From Boesenbergia rotunda (taxonomy: Eukaryota; Streptophyta; Magnoliopsida; Zingiberales; Zingiberaceae): a DNA stretch of 64,000 nt. This document shows, one piece after another, positions 12,754 through 22,450 of the stretch; within the stretch, counting starts at the first letter, position 1; every line of letters begins with the position of its first letter. Under the pieces are notes generated by a model that was not told the DNA's origin, ran no database searches, and saw only the letters and a list, made by a program, of their open reading frames with translations. The stretch is taken from positions 186,001 through 250,000 of the forward strand of contig JAGFNQ010001617.1 of NCBI GenBank assembly GCA_024364735.1. Direction: 5' to 3'. The position numbers and the translations under genes were made by a program.

Positions 12754-13762
12754 TGATCCCGGCCTTGCCTACGGGTAGGGGCATAGGCCGGGCCCACCGG
12801 CCAGTCTGGCGCCCAGAGGGCCTGGCAGACAGGTCAACAGCCAGATCAAAGGATAGATCCCCGTGCGAAGGGATGAGGAGGTTTATCGGACCGTCGGCAG
12901 GGACGGTCGGACCACCTTTTAGCCGTCCAACCCGATGAACGCTTAGCCGCCCCAACTCTTCGAGCATACCCCGACCCAGGACAGAGTTGGGCATCACCAG
13001 CGGGTGGCTAGCCACGCCCTCATTCCAGGGTCATCCCTCAGACCGGATGGCCGACTCGTATCAGAATTGTCTCGTGGCGACCCTCGACCCCGGACGTACC
13101 CTGTGCTCCACCTCTCCACCAGTCGGACGCGTGGCGGCCCACGCTCCCTGGTTCTTACCCGACTCGGCCTCCAGCATTCGGACCCGCCAGTCGGTGCTCG
13201 GAGTACGGGCTGTCCCGCCCTGACACCCCCTCGCACACTTACATCCAGGGTACAATTCGGTAAGCGGGGTTCCTCACGCCTTACCTACATCTGACATCTC
13301 CACGCGGCTAGCTCCGCAGCCAGTACCCTTGTACTGCGCACCCAGTACCCTTATACTGCGCACCCAGTACTCACGTACTGTTAGAGCACCCCGCGCCATG
13401 TCGCGTCGCTCTTCGGTGCTCTACTTGTGCTGACAAACACTACACCCTTGCCCCATCAGTACGAACAAGGGTTGTCAGCTCCCCCGGTTATATAAGCTTG
13501 ACACTCCCCCTACCGCAAGTACGCGCGCGCGAGTTCTCGCATCCCTTGCCTCGTTTCCATTCAGTTTACCCTCACCTACCATCGAAGACTGACTTGATCA
13601 TCGGAGTGCCTGACCGGGGATTCCCCTGGCGGGTTCGCTGACGGTCTCGGTTTTGCAGGAGCGCGGCAAGGCGCGGCCGGCAACCGGCCACCTCATCGGC
13701 TCGCGGCTCCGGGGAGGCCCTTCTGGCCCGTTGGACTGCCACTCCACTTCGCGACAAGATCA
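12754..13762 (+). repeat. 5' LTR of the Tat-like element
   Basis: This is a direct repeat of 21109-22115, with terminal TGATCC and GATCA forming the usual short inverted ends. It contains three AGTAC-CTT-GTACT-type hairpins at 13321-13380, a CCCTTG/CAAGGG stem near 13446-13472, and a TATA box at 13488. The U5 end has the CTGACTTGATCATCGG block, which is shared with the LTR at 63500. Open frames of up to 96 codons inside it are not credible genes. Confidence 0.92.
13486..13498 (+). promoter_or_regulatory. TATA box of the 5' LTR
   Basis: GGTTATATAAGC lies just downstream of the hairpin units and about 265 bases before the LTR end. The matching motif in the 3' LTR is at 21838-21849. This is the expected position of an LTR promoter. 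Confidence 0.75.
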
Positions 13763-13766
13763 AATT

Positions 13767-13783
13767 TGGCGCTAGAAGGAGGG
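13767..13783 (+). promoter_or_regulatory. primer-binding-site-like sequence
   Basis: TGGCGCTAGAAGGAGG starts four bases after the LTR end. Tat-lineage elements typically have a TTTGGCGC-type primer-binding site here. The tRNA was not identified. Confidence 0.65.
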
Positions 13784-14215
13784 ACACCAGCAGCCTGATC
13801 GGAAGTGAAAATGGGAGATCCGTGTGGGTTTTGGCGGTTAGCGTTCCCTGAGAATGCGAGCCTTTCTTTATCTGCTTGCAGAAAAGTCATTAATGCACCG
13901 GAAGCCTTATGGCGGATCCCTTTGGGGCAGCACTTGATCTGTCCTTTTTTCTAGCAGAGCGGATGAGGGAAAGTATGTATGCTACATTTTCGGCACACCT
14001 GATGTCTGGCCTTCTGGATGTACCTCATATATTCTATGCATCTCTATGGTCCGGCCTTCTGAATATGACTTGTCCGCGCCCCACATAGCTGAAAACCGGG
14101 ATATATTTAATACACTCGCCGTGTGTCTGGAAATGGGGTTTTCTGGATTAGCTCTCATCTATTTGGTGCGCCCTTCAGTAATGGGTTTTTGGCGAAACCG
14201 CCGTTGCTGCATTAC

Positions 14216-14950
14216 CCTCGGCGAGGCTCTCAGGCGGCGTGTGGCGGCCCACGCTCCCTGGGATGCCCTCGATCGGGAAGCCTCGGCGAGGCTCTCAGGT
14301 GGCGCGTGGCGGCCCACGCTCCCTGAGATGCCCTCGACCGGGAAGCCTCGGCGAGGCTCTCAGGCGGCGCGTGGCGGCCCACGCTCCCTGGGAGGCCCTC
14401 GACCGGGAAGCCTCGGCGAGGCTCTCAGGCGGCCTGTGGCGGCCCACGCTCCCTGGGAAGCCCTCGACCGGGAAGCCTCGGCGAGGCTCTCAGGCGGCGC
14501 GTGGCGGCCCACGCTCCCTGGGTTGCCCTCGACCGGGAAGCCTCGGCGAGGCTCTCAGGCGGCGCGTGGCGGCGCGTGGCGGCCCACGCTCCCTGGGAGG
14601 CCCTCGACCGGGAAGCCTCGGCGAGGCTCTCAGGCGGCGCGTGGCGGCCCACGCTCCCTGGGATGCCCTCGACCGGGAAGCCTCGGCGAGGCTCTCAGGC
14701 GGCGCGTGGCGGCCCACGCTCCCTGGGATGCCCTCGACCGGGAAGCCTTGGCGCGGCTCTCAGGCGGCGCGTGGCGGCCCACGCTCCCTGGGAGGCCCTC
14801 GACCGGGAAGCCTCGGCGAGGCTCTCAGGCGGCGCGTGGTGGCCCACGCTCCCTGGGATGCCCTTGACCGGGAAGCCTCGGCAAGACTCTCAGACGGCGT
14901 GTGGCGGCCCACGCTCCCTGGGAGGCCCTCGACCGAGAAGCCTCGGCTCT
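14216..14950 (+). repeat. 65-bp tandem array, eleven units
   Basis: CCTCGGCGAGGC recurs at 14216, 14281, 14346, 14411, 14476, 14541, 14616, 14681, 14746, 14811, 14876 and 14941. The period is exactly 65, except one unit lengthened by 10 bases through an internal GCGTGGCGGC duplication. Each unit contains two small palindromes, CCTCGGCGAGG and GCGTGGCGGCCCACGC. Because 65 is not a multiple of 3 and the unit lacks stops, long open frames arise in several frames. They are artefacts. Confidence 0.95.
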
Positions 14951-15360
14951 ACGCGAGCCCTTCCCTCGGATCGGCTCTCGGTCAGGCGCATTGCGGTCCA
15001 CGCTGCCCGAGAGGTCATCCGACCAAGCGGCCCTCTTCTTGCTCTACGTAAGTCCTTCCCTCGGATCGGCTCTCGGTCAGGCGCATGGCGGTCCACGCCG
15101 CCCAAGAGGTCATCCGACTGAGCGGTCCTCTTCTTGCTCTACGCAAGCCCTTCCCTCGGATCGGCTCTCGGTCAGGCGCACGGCGGTCCACGCCGCCCGA
15201 GAGGTCATCCGACCAAGCGGCCCTCTTCTTGCTCTACGCAAGCCCTTCCCTCGGATCGGTCCACGCCGCCCAAGAGGTCACCCAACCGAGTGGCCCTCTT
15301 TTCGCTCTACGCAAGCCCTCCCTTTCGATCGGTTCCCGGTCGGACACGCGGAGGCGCAAG
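14947..15360 (+). repeat. 95-bp tandem array, about 4.5 units
   Basis: CTCTACG recurs at 14947, 15042, 15137, 15232 and 15305. There are three full 95-bp units, then a unit shortened to 73 bases, then a divergent partial copy. The array follows the 65-bp array directly. The open frames across it are repeat artefacts. Confidence 0.9.
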
Positions 15361-15785
15361 TTGCTCGCCCCTTAATTAGCTACCGGTTCGACCCTCAATT
15401 GAGAGGCGTGACCCCCGCCCGACACGTCGCCCCAAGCTCACGGGTGGGCAAGGCATCCCCTAAATTACAAGCCTTTAACTAAGCGCACCTCACCAGGTCC
15501 TCGGATAATCCGAAGGGCCAGCTTGAGCCCGGGATGCCCGCCGGGCTCGCCTAAGTCAGGGGCGATAGGGGAACACCGCCTGTGTCTAAAAAGCCCGAAT
15601 CGCCGAGGTGCTAGCAGATGTCACCTCCCCTAGGAGGGCAACTTACCCCACCATCATTCTAGTAACCACAACGCCAAAGTACAAACACGAGGAAAAAAGA
15701 ACGATAAAAGGGGGGAAAATAACATCCATGACAAACCGTTGGGCCCTCGCCTACATCAGGTAGAAAAAAAGGAGCAGACCTACAG
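15361..15785. other. non-repetitive internal part of the Tat-like element
   Basis: GC-rich sequence between the tandem arrays and antisense gene A. No conserved coding or repeat signal was seen. Confidence 0.5.
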
Positions 15786-17235
15786 CTATGGAGTGGACGT
15801 CGAGGGTTGCGACGAGACTCCACTTGGCGCTTCGCCGCGCCCATCCCGAGTCATCGACGCCTTTGCCTTCCGAGCCTCGTGGCGTTCGAACCTCCGCAAA
15901 AGATCACTTTGGCAGACTGCTAATTCCTCCTCCTTGGCCTTAAAAGCGGTAAGTAGCGTAGCAGCCGATTGGCTGGCCTCCCGAAGATCTGCCTAGGCCT
16001 TGGCCAACTCGAAGGTTGCTCGAATTTCCCGAGCCCGGGCTTGGTGCTCGCTTCGCTCCAAATGAGCTAGCTGCTGACGCAATTGAGCTTCAGAGGCTCG
16101 AGCTGCGCTTAGTTCTGTCAAAAGACTTCGAAGCTGCGCCTCAGGATGGGCAGCTTGCCCCCGTAGGGCCGCGTTCTCAGAGCGCAGGGCATTCCAGGCT
16201 TCATCACTTGGTGGGGGCCAGGCGCAACGAAGCTGAGTTTCCAGCGCCTCCCGGCGGGACTCTAACTGACGAAGGGATCGGTTCTGGGTGGTGAAGGAAA
16301 CACCCATGTCATACAGGGCCCCGGTCAGCTGCAAAAGAGGGCAAGGGTTAATTAGAAAAGGCCGAGCGAGCGGATGGCTACCAGAGAAACATACCCGACA
16401 TGCGTCCGCAACTAGGCCATCGATGCGGGCGATAGGGTCTTGCTGATCAAAGGACCGAAGACCTTGGTATACGTGGTCACTTAAAGGGGCGTGTAGGTGA
16501 ACCACCTTGGCTGAGCCTAGTGGTTCGGGATCCAAGAATTCGAAAGTGGCAGAAGGATCCGCTCACGAGGGAAGAACAAGATGTATCGGGCGAAGATCCG
16601 GGGTCCGGTCAGGAATGGAAAAGGAAGGGGCAACGGACACCCCGGTAGTCGAGCTAGCGCAGACAAGGAGGGCGGAGGGGTGATTAAGCCCTAGGACTGG
16701 GGAAACAGGAATGCACGGTACTAGAGAAGCAGGAGCCCCCGGCGGAGGGGCAGGGTGAGGATGGTCTTTCGGCTCGCTAGGAGGGGCGAGCGGGGGTGAA
16801 GGAGGTGTAGGTAGGGTGTCCCCAACATCAAGGGGTGCCAAGACGACCGGCTCCGTCACCGACAGAGAAAGCGGGCCCGCCGCCGCAGGAGGGGAGGGAG
16901 TCTCCCGAGGAAAAGCAGGCGCAGCACCGGAAGAAGACGAGCAGTCATGGGAAGGGTCCGGGAGACGACCGGGCCCCCTGGCGGGAGGATCGGAGGGCAG
17001 AATCTCAATATCATAGTCTAGCGCCTCCTCCTCTAACACCTTGTCCTTATCAGCGGAGGAGGCGGCGTTAGGGTTGGACGTCAGAGAAAGAGATGCCGGG
17101 GCGACTGGCGGAGCGGTGTCGGAGGAAACAGGGATAGGTTCCGAAAGCAGGGCGGCCACCGCCGCCCTATATCTGGCCGACCTCTCTTTGGCCTCCGCCA
17201 GGATAAAGCCGCGCACATCCTGGAGAGAGCGCTAA
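15786..17235 (-). pseudogene. antisense gene A of the Tat-like element (broken)
   Basis: The minus-strand frame starts near 17216. An acidic, Pro/Ser-rich N-terminal half runs to 16566 and is cut by a TGA at 16563-16565. The same frame continues with EFLDPEPLGSAKVVHLHAPL to an intron at 16394-16329 (donor GTATGT, acceptor TTTTGCAG). After the intron, LTGALYDMGVSFTTQNRSL leads into a long Leu/Glu/Ala-rich coiled coil. A second stop (TAG, 15993-15995) interrupts the coiled coil, which stays open to a natural stop at 15786-15788. Such intron-bearing antisense genes with a low-complexity N-terminus and a coiled-coil C-terminus occur in plant Tat elements. Their function is not established. The two stops make this copy a pseudogene. 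Confidence 0.75.
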
Positions 17236-17580
17236 GACACTAAGGAAGGCGAGTGGAAGAAGGGGAGGAAGACGAAGGAGTACAAAGGAAAGACAGAGGC
17301 AATAATCGCCGGAGCCTATATAGGGGATGGAAGTTAATCACAGCCATTGGTAGAAGGGTCGTGGGCAATAGCCGATCCTGCGACTGGGCAAAAGAGGCAG
17401 AAATACGAAAAGATAGCAAGGGATCGACCCGCTGCTCAAGGCAGGAAGGCGATAAGCTGACGCCTGAAAGACTTATAATCATAAGACACGTGGCCCTAAA
17501 TGAATCGGACGCACGAAGAATAGATAGGACGATGGTTAATCTGGCAAATCAAGCAAGAAGGAGATAAGGGTACCAAAAAC

Positions 17581-17945
17581 TATCACGGGCCAGCTCCCGC
17601 TAAACCCTTGGCCCGAGCCCCGAGCGGACGCGTGGCGGCCCACGCTCCCCGGGTCCTGCTCGGCCAAGAGGCAATACATATCACGGGCCAGCTCCCGCTA
17701 AACCCTTGGCCCGAGCCTCGAGTGGACGCGTGGCGGCCCACGCTCCGCGGGTCCCACTAGGCCAAGAGGCAATACATATCACGGGCCAGCTCCAGCTAAA
17801 CCCGAGCCCCGAGCGGACTCATGGCGGCCCATGCTCCCCGGGTCCTACTTGGCCAAGAGGCTATACTTATCACGGCCCCGAGCGGGCACGGGGGGACCCG
17901 CGCTCCCCGGATCCTGCTCAGCCGAGAAGCAAGAACTCCCGCGAG
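17581..17945 (+). repeat. 98-bp tandem array, about 3.5 units
   Basis: TATCACGG recurs at 17581, 17679, 17777 and 17868. Units carry the GCGTGGCGGCCCACGCTCC core that also appears in the 65-bp array and in both LTRs. The third and fourth units have deletions. Confidence 0.9.
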
Positions 17946-18278
17946 TTGTGTATCTCTGGGCCTCTTCGCCAGAAGTCTCGATCGGGGGACAGGGTTCTCA
18001 TGCTGAGACATAAGCCCCAATCCAGAGCAGGTCCCATAAAGACCGAAGACCCTCACAGGCAAGCACTAAAAAAGGGGGCATCCGTCTCGCGGTCTGCAAG
18101 CACGCCCATCAATGAGCGTGGCGCACGGTCCGCTCACGCATCCACCAAGGTCGAAAGGAAACGCTACTCAAACAAGTAAAAAAGGAAAGCGTCACATTTA
18201 AGGACTCAGGCGCCTTACAAAAACCAGGGCAAGAAGCCCCTCGTCTACAGAGAAACAGGAAAGGCAGAAACACCCGCT

Positions 18279-20546
18279 TTACTTGAAGAGTTGATCAGTC
18301 ACAGAGAGGGGCAGCTCCCCGCACAGGTCCGGGAGTGAAATTGTGTCAGGGGGCATATCAGGAGATAAATACCCACCTAGCCTGAGATGCCGGATTATGT
18401 TCAGGTCGTATTGCATCATCACATCCATAAACCGTCGGGAAAACTCGGCAGCATGGGTCGGATCATTCAAACACGCCAAGCGGTGGTCCTCTAATCGACC
18501 CGCTTCAGCCTCTTTATAAGCGCGCAGCTCCTCTAGCTCAGCCTGCAGGGCAGCCCAGGACGCCTTCCGTTCACGGAGCTCCCCTAATTCCACCTGAGCC
18601 GCGTCCCAAGCCGGATGAAGGCCCTGCAAATCCTGAAGCTGGTTCCTAAGGGAACCTGTCGTTTGCTTCTCAGCCTCCAGCTGCGCCCGAAGGGACAAAA
18701 TCTCCTCGTTGGCCCAGGGGAGGTACGACCTGGCTCTCAGGAGTTCCGTTTGCAACTCACCCCGATGCTTGCGATCGCGGAGGTGAGCCTGCTCAACTTG
18801 GATCACTCGCTCTTCTGCTCGAACCACATCGGCATCGGCAGCGGCAATCTGAGCTTTAGTGATCTCTAGCTCCTCTTGGGTCTGGCGCAACATGTCCTGG
18901 AGGCCGATAGCCTCTGCCCTCAAGCCGTTCAATGAATCGTCATCCGAGGACAACTGGGTGTGGCGGAGCCGAGCCTCGAGGTCTTCCACACGGCTCTCGG
19001 CATGACACCGAGCCCTGGCATGAGTCAGCATAGCCACATTCATGCTATAGCCCTGGGCCCAAGACTGCAAGAAACAAACCCATCAGACAAAGAAGGAATG
19101 AGGCACGCCCCCTTTGGACCAACAGACACATACCTGGGTAGCCAAGGCATAAAGTCGTCCGCCCCGACGGCAGGGCTCACCGAGCCACTCGCCCGCAAGC
19201 CGGCCAGGAACCTGTCCAAGATGGGGCCATACAGTCGGACGTCCCTCCGCGTAGGGACGGTACCACTCGGTGGGGTCATGCTCAGACGCCAGTCAGATAG
19301 CGAGGGCGACAGCACATGCAGCAGGCCTTCGGTGGTAGGTCCTTCCGGGCAAGGCGGGGATGCCTCCCTTAGGGGCATCACCATCAGCTCCATTGGTAAC
19401 ACCGCAGAAGAGGATGGCGGTAACGCTGGGAGGATGGCGGCCGACGCTTCACCCCTCCGTCTTTTGCTGGGCCGATTGGAAGAGGCCCCCAAGGGATCAG
19501 CCAGGACAGACACAGAACCGGCACCCCCGGGGCGTCGCAAGGAACGACTCAGAGGTCGGGTATCCTCTGAGTTCGACGGTGGAGTCTTCCGTTCTTCGGC
19601 GGAGGAAGCAGGCGAAGGGGAACCAGATGGAAAAGCTTCCTGATCGGCCAGTAGGGCTAAGCGCCACCCCTGCACGGCCCGCTGCTCCGCAGCCTGCACC
19701 TGCTGCTCTCTTATCAGTGCTCAGAGACGCTCCTCCATTTCCTCAACATGACCCAACCCGAAACCCCCCTCGGGAGTAGCAGTGCACATCATCTCCGCTG
19801 GCCAGGAAGCAAAGGGTCAAGAAATGGCAAGGGCTAAGTAACAGAGAAAAACAACTTACTAAGGAAGCAGGGCGGATGAAGGGCGCTGGACTAAGGCCAA
19901 ATGTAGACAGAATGTTCTCGGCCAAAAGCGGCCCGACTAGGAAGTGCTTATTCCTGAATAAGGAAAGGGCGCGCTCAAAGGGAGGAAACTTCCGGGGATC
20001 CGTGTGATGAGGAGACATTTGAGAAAAGTCCATCCGGAAGTTAAGCGACCAGGTCAGGAAGGTCACGGGGCGGATAAAAAAGAACCTCTCCTTCCAACCC
20101 CTGCTGGCGGAAGGAAGGGAGGAAAGGAAGGAAGTCCCCGAGCGAGCTTGGAAAACAAACTCGCCCCATTCCTGCTTCTTCAGGTAGAAAAAGTGGTGGA
20201 AAAGTTCAGCGGGCGAGGAGCAGCGGTATAGCAGGAAGAGGATGGTAGACCCACAGAGGAGGCAGATGGAGTTGGGGGTCAGCTGAGACAGGTTGATACG
20301 GAGGTAGCAGCACACTAGGCCAATAAAAGGGTGAATGGGGAAGCGCAAGCCCGCCTATAGATGATCCCTCGAAACAGTAATGTAGTACCTCGGCAGAGTG
20401 GTTGGCTGATCCGAAGAAGAGGGCAACTGAATGTCATGGTCAAGCGGAATATGAAACTCCGCCCTAATGGCCTCGAGGTCGCCATGGGTGAGAACGGACT
20501 TCGCCGTGACATACCAGGGGTGAGGGTTGCGGGACAAGGAGGCCAT
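18279..20546 (-). pseudogene. antisense gene B: putative gypsy-type transposon protein (Transposase_28-like), broken
   Basis: On the minus strand, exon 1 (20546-19860) begins MASLSRNPHPWYVTAKSVL. It includes the conserved block FPIHPFIGLVCCYL ... LTPNSICLL ... HHFFYLKK ... GWKERFFFI, typical of the family Pfam calls a putative gypsy type transposon. Introns are 19859-19798 and 19133-19065, both GT-AG. Exon 2 is Pro/Ser-rich. Exon 3 (19064-18279) is a long coiled coil ending in LPLSVTDQLFK and a stop. An in-frame TAG at 20355-20357 and a TGA at 19721-19723 break the frame. The gene lies opposite to the element's own direction and upstream of its 3' LTR, as reported for Tat elements. The molecular role is unknown. 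Confidence 0.82.
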
Positions 20547-21091
20547 GGGGACACGGGAAAGGTGAAAGGACTAGCCCGCAGAAGGAAGCGACAAGCACCT
20601 AGAAGTAACTGCAACCCTAGCCGGAAAGGAGAAGACAATGCGCCGGAGTGGAAGACGAAGGGACTTCACGCTATTATATAGGATGGCAGGGCCACCAGGT
20701 GGTGGGCCGCGGGCAAGGCGGCAGGAAGTAGCAGCCACAGGAGCAGGCCCAGCGGGGCCCAGGAAGCCAGGCGCCTCGCGCCCCAACCTCGTTCCTCGAG
20801 AACGGACGAAAAATACCTCGGTGGTTGGAAGGGAATGGGGAAAAGACACGTGGAACCATCCCCAGCTGTAAGCGGTAGTGAAGATAATTTCCAGCCGCTA
20901 GGGAACACTGAAGCTGTTAGCAGCAAGGGGGTAAGCATAGGATGGCCGCACCCACCGACCAGGATCCCTAGGCTTCAGCAAGCCTACAGCAAAGCCCCCT
21001 CCCCCCACGGGGCTGCGGTCTCCTGGGACGCCAGGCTTACGTGAACAAAAGATGGTACAGTCAGTCGGACTTGCCGCCTCCTTCGACTAGA
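20547..21091. other. non-coding 3' internal region of the Tat-like element
   Basis: GC-rich sequence between the start of antisense gene B and the polypurine tract. It probably contains the promoter of gene B on the minus strand. On the minus strand there are TTATATA-like bases near 20673-20680. Confidence 0.4.
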
Positions 21092-21108
21092 CTCGAGGGG
21101 GACGCTTA
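21092..21108 (+). promoter_or_regulatory. polypurine tract
   Basis: CTCGAGGGGGACGCTTA lies directly before the 3' LTR. It is short but in the correct place to prime plus-strand DNA synthesis. Confidence 0.6.
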
Positions 21109-22115
21109 TGATCCCGGCCTTACCTATGGGTAGGGGCATAGGTCGGGCCCACCGGCCAGCCTGGCACCCAGAGGGCCTGGCAGACAGGTCAACAGCCAGA
21201 TCAACGGGTAGAACCCTGTGCCCGGAAACGCCTTCAAAGGGAGGAAAGGGGCAGAGGTTTATCGGACCGTCAGCAGGGGCGGTCGGCCCACCTTTTAGCC
21301 ATCCAACCAGATGAACGCTTAGCCGCCCCAACTCTTCGAGCCTACCCCGACCCAGGACAGGATTGGGCATCACCAGTAGGTGGCTAGTCACACTCTCTTC
21401 CCAGGGTCATTCCTCAGACCGGATGGCCGACTCATATCAGAATTGTCTCGTGGCGACCCCCGACCCCGGACGTACCCTGCGCTCCACCTCTCCACCAATC
21501 GGACGCGTGGCGGCCCATGCTCCCTGGTTCTTACCCAACTCGGCCTCCAGCATTCGGACCCGCCAGTCGGTGCTCGGGGTACGGGCTGTCCCGCCCTGAC
21601 ATCCCCTCGCACACTTACATCCAGGGTACAATCCGGTAAGTGGGGTTCCTCACGCCTTACCTACATCTGACATCTCCACGCGGCTAGCTTCGCACCCAAC
21701 ACCCTTGTACTGCGTACCCAGTACTCACGTACTGTTAGAGCACCCCGCGCCATGCCGCGCCGCTCTTCGGTGCTCTACTCGAGCTGACAAACACTACACC
21801 CTTGCCCATCAGTAGAACAAGGGTTGTCAGCTCCCTCGGTTATATAAGCTTGGCACTCCCCCTACCGCAGGGGACGCGCGCGCGAGTTCTCGCATCCCTT
21901 GCCTCATTTCCATTCTGTTTACCCTCACCTGCCATCGGAGACTGACTTGATCGTCGGAGTGCCTGACCGGGGATTCCCCCAGCGGGTTCACTGACGGTCT
22001 CGGTTTTGCAGGGACGTGGCAAGGCGCGGTCGGCAACCGGCCACCTCATCGGCTCGCGGCTCCCGGGAGGCCCGTCTGGCCCGTTGGACTGCCACTTCAC
22101 TTTGCGACAGGATCA
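21109..22115 (+). repeat. 3' LTR of the Tat-like element
   Basis: Direct repeat of 12754-13762 with many single-base differences and small indels. It has two rather than three AGTAC hairpin units (21698-21737), and a ~20-base segment near 21226-21256 absent from the 5' LTR. The level of difference indicates an old insertion. Confidence 0.92.
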
Positions 22116-22450
22116 AGGAGCATGACTGCTATGTTTTGAGTGAGCAGGGAATGCACAATGGACATTGTGATATGACCATGAGGGGTCGTGCTTCGTGCTG
22201 GAATTCCATAGTGAACAGAATATATCCGTCGGGCTGTGTTTTATTCCTGGAAACTATTGTGATTTGGGATGAGAATAATATAGGGTTATTTGTGCTTTAA
22301 TACTCCTATATGGTTAGGTTGTATTAATACATACGATGTAACCCTAATTGACAAATTCTAATGGAGAATACTCTTGTCCATCTCAAGGATGGATCGCGGA
22401 GAGAGAGTATTTGACGTGTTAGATGATATGGTGATTTACAATAGTAAAAT
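22116..22450. other. unassigned segment between LTR structures
   Basis: No gene or known repeat was recognised. The last five bases (AAAAT, 22446-22450) are the target duplication of the following solo LTR. The segment therefore continues at 24283. Confidence 0.5.

Larger units (their letters stand above)
12754..22115 (+). mobile_element. Tat-like Ty3 LTR element without pol, carrying two antisense genes
   Basis: The 9.4-kb element is bounded by two LTRs of 1009 and 1007 bases that begin TGATCCCGG and end GGATCA or AGATCA. A primer-binding-like site follows the left LTR and a polypurine tract precedes the right LTR, so the element reads on the plus strand. The interior holds two tandem arrays (14216-14950, 14947-15360), antisense gene A (15786-17235), a third array (17581-17945) and antisense gene B (18279-20546). 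No gag, protease, reverse transcriptase or integrase is visible in any frame, so mobility would need proteins from another copy. Antisense ORFs are a known trait of the Tat lineage. The 5-base flanks (CTGTC and AGGAG) do not match, so a clean insertion footprint is missing. Confidence 0.88.

Noticed and set aside
12746..13294. Overlapping open frames on both strands in the LTR
   Set aside because: GC-rich LTR sequence. The same frames recur in the 3' LTR with frame-disrupting differences.
14046..15482. Open frames of 273, 270, 206 and 193 codons on the plus strand
   Set aside because: They arise from the stop-free 65-bp and 95-bp tandem units read in several frames. There is no start context, domain or codon signal.
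16816..17567. Plus-strand frames opposite antisense gene A
   Set aside because: Shadows of the GC-rich minus-strand coding sequence.
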